From positions 1 through 6,219 of the forward strand of contig DUGU01000212.1 in assembly GCA_013331215.1 (NCBI GenBank): a DNA stretch of 6,219 nucleotides, given 5' to 3'. The DNA comes from Methanoregulaceae archaeon (GTDB lineage: Archaea > Halobacteriota > Methanomicrobia > Methanomicrobiales > Methanospirillaceae). How positions within the stretch are numbered: position 1 is the stretch's first letter; each line of letters starts with the position of its first letter. Made by a program: the position numbers and the translations under genes. Positions 5,423 through 6,219 of this stretch are shown one piece after another. The notes under the pieces were generated by a model. It did not search any database, had not been told where the DNA came from, and worked only from the letters and a program-made list of their open reading frames with translations.

Positions 5423-6219
5423 ATGCAGGAGATAGAGAAACTTCGCATCCTTCAAAGCCAGCGCGAGGCGTTCCGTAACCGCAGCAAAGTGATCGAGCGC
5501 GAACGGAAGACCGAGGAGCACACCGAGACGGTCTGCCCCGAGTGCAAGAGCCGGCAGCTCGTCCACGACTACGAGCGGGCCGAGCTGGTCTGCCAGAACT
5601 GCGGCCTCGTCATCGACGACGACTTCATCGACCGCGGCCCCGAATGGCGGGCCTTCGACCACGACCAGCGCATGAAGCGGTCGCGTGTCGGCGCGCCGAT
5701 GACCTTCACGATCCACGACAAGGGCCTCTCGACCATGATCGACTGGCGGAACCGGGACAGTTACGGCCGGGCCATCTCCTCGAAGAACCGGGCCCAGCTC
5801 TACCGGCTCCGCAAGTGGCAGCGGCGGATCCGGGTCTCGAAAGCGACCGAGCGGAACCTGGCCTTCGCGCTCTCCGAGCTCGACCGGATGGCCTCGGCCC
5901 TCGGCCTGCCCCGGAACGTTCGCGAGACGGCCGCGGTCGTCTACCGAGACGCGGTCGACAAGAACCTCATCCGCGGCCGTTCGATCGAGGGCGTGGCCGC
6001 CGCCGCGCTCTACGCCGCGTGCCGGCAGTGCAGCGTGCCGCGGACCCTCGACGAGATCGCCGAGGTCTCGCGGGTCAGCCGGAAAGAGATCGGACGGACG
6101 TACCGGTTCATCTCGCGCGAGCTCGGCCTCAAGCTCCTGCCGACGTCGCCGATCGACTACGTCCCGCGCTTCTGCTCGGGCCTCACCCTGAAGGGCGAGG
6201 TCCAGAGCCGGGCCGTGGA
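5423..6219 (+). CDS. tfb: Transcription initiation factor TFB (partial, cut by window end)
   Basis: Archaeal TFB, the TFIIB homologue that binds the TBP-TATA complex and BRE and recruits RNA polymerase. The open frame runs off the right edge after 265 codons; homologues are about 330 aa, so most of the second cyclin repeat is missing. A 37-residue charged N-terminal extension precedes the zinc ribbon, whose ligands are Cys38, Cys41, Cys57 and Cys60. The B-reader/linker follows ([26 protein letters not shown]). The first cyclin repeat then covers roughly residues 135-230 ([27 protein letters not shown], the helix [19 protein letters not shown]), and the second repeat begins near the window end. 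The ATG at 5423 has AGGTG (5410-5414) 8 nt upstream, overlapping the gar1 stop codon. That overlap supports translation coupled to gar1. Confidence 0.96.
   Translation, partial: MQEIEKLRILQSQREAFRNRSKVIERERKTEEHTETVCPECKSRQLVHDYERAELVCQNCGLVIDDDFIDRGPEWRAFDHDQRMKRSRVGAPMTFTIHDKGLSTMIDWRNRDSYGRAISSKNRAQLYRLRKWQRRIRVSKATERNLAFALSELDRMASALGLPRNVRETAAVVYRDAVDKNLIRGRSIEGVAAAALYAACRQCSVPRTLDEIAEVSRVSRKEIGRTYRFISRELGLKLLPTSPIDYVPRFCSGLTLKGEVQSRAV

Noticed and set aside
5267..5716. 149-codon minus-strand frame across the gar1-tfb junction
   Set aside because: It is antisense to conserved Gar1 and TFB coding sequence and to their junction, and it contains no family motif.

Overview
The window is a GC-rich piece of a methanogenic archaeal chromosome, most likely order Methanomicrobiales (Methanoculleus/Methanofollis type; the genus is a guess). 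The domain call is firm. The window holds aIF5B, eS6, eS8, SRP19, Gar1 and TFB, which are archaeal/eukaryotic-type proteins. Genes are preceded by archaeal TATA elements, and the tRNA has no encoded CCA. HypB (NiFe-hydrogenase maturation), the TFB sequence and a DUF2240 gene point to hydrogenotrophic methanogens.

Layout from left to right. A tRNA-His(GTG) gene lies on the minus strand (18-90). A 151-bp divergent promoter region follows, then infB/aIF5B (242-2017, +) and rps6e (2081-2473, +). A tail-to-tail junction of 5 bp leads to a minus-strand group: DUF2240 protein (2479-2940), rps8e (2997-3374) and hypB (3449-4096). A 54-bp divergent promoter then separates hypB from a plus-strand group: srp19 (4151-4438), a PHP-domain phosphoesterase (4445-5092), gar1 (5184-5411) and tfb (5423 to the window edge, truncated). 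No stretch above 300 bp lacks a gene; the longest gaps are 91-241 and 5093-5183.

This is a core information-processing neighbourhood: tRNA supply, initiation and two small-subunit proteins (translation), SRP19 (protein targeting), Gar1 (pseudouridylation RNP) and TFB (transcription initiation). HypB is the metabolic outlier. The DUF2240 and PHP genes are the functionally open ones. I see no mobile element, CRISPR, toxin-antitoxin pair or evidence of a new multi-gene system. The most interesting signals are small: a tRNA-His gene that does not encode the usual G at position -1, one TATA element placed equally far from two divergent start codons (hypB and srp19) that both look leaderless, and stacked TATA-like elements ahead of gar1-tfb.
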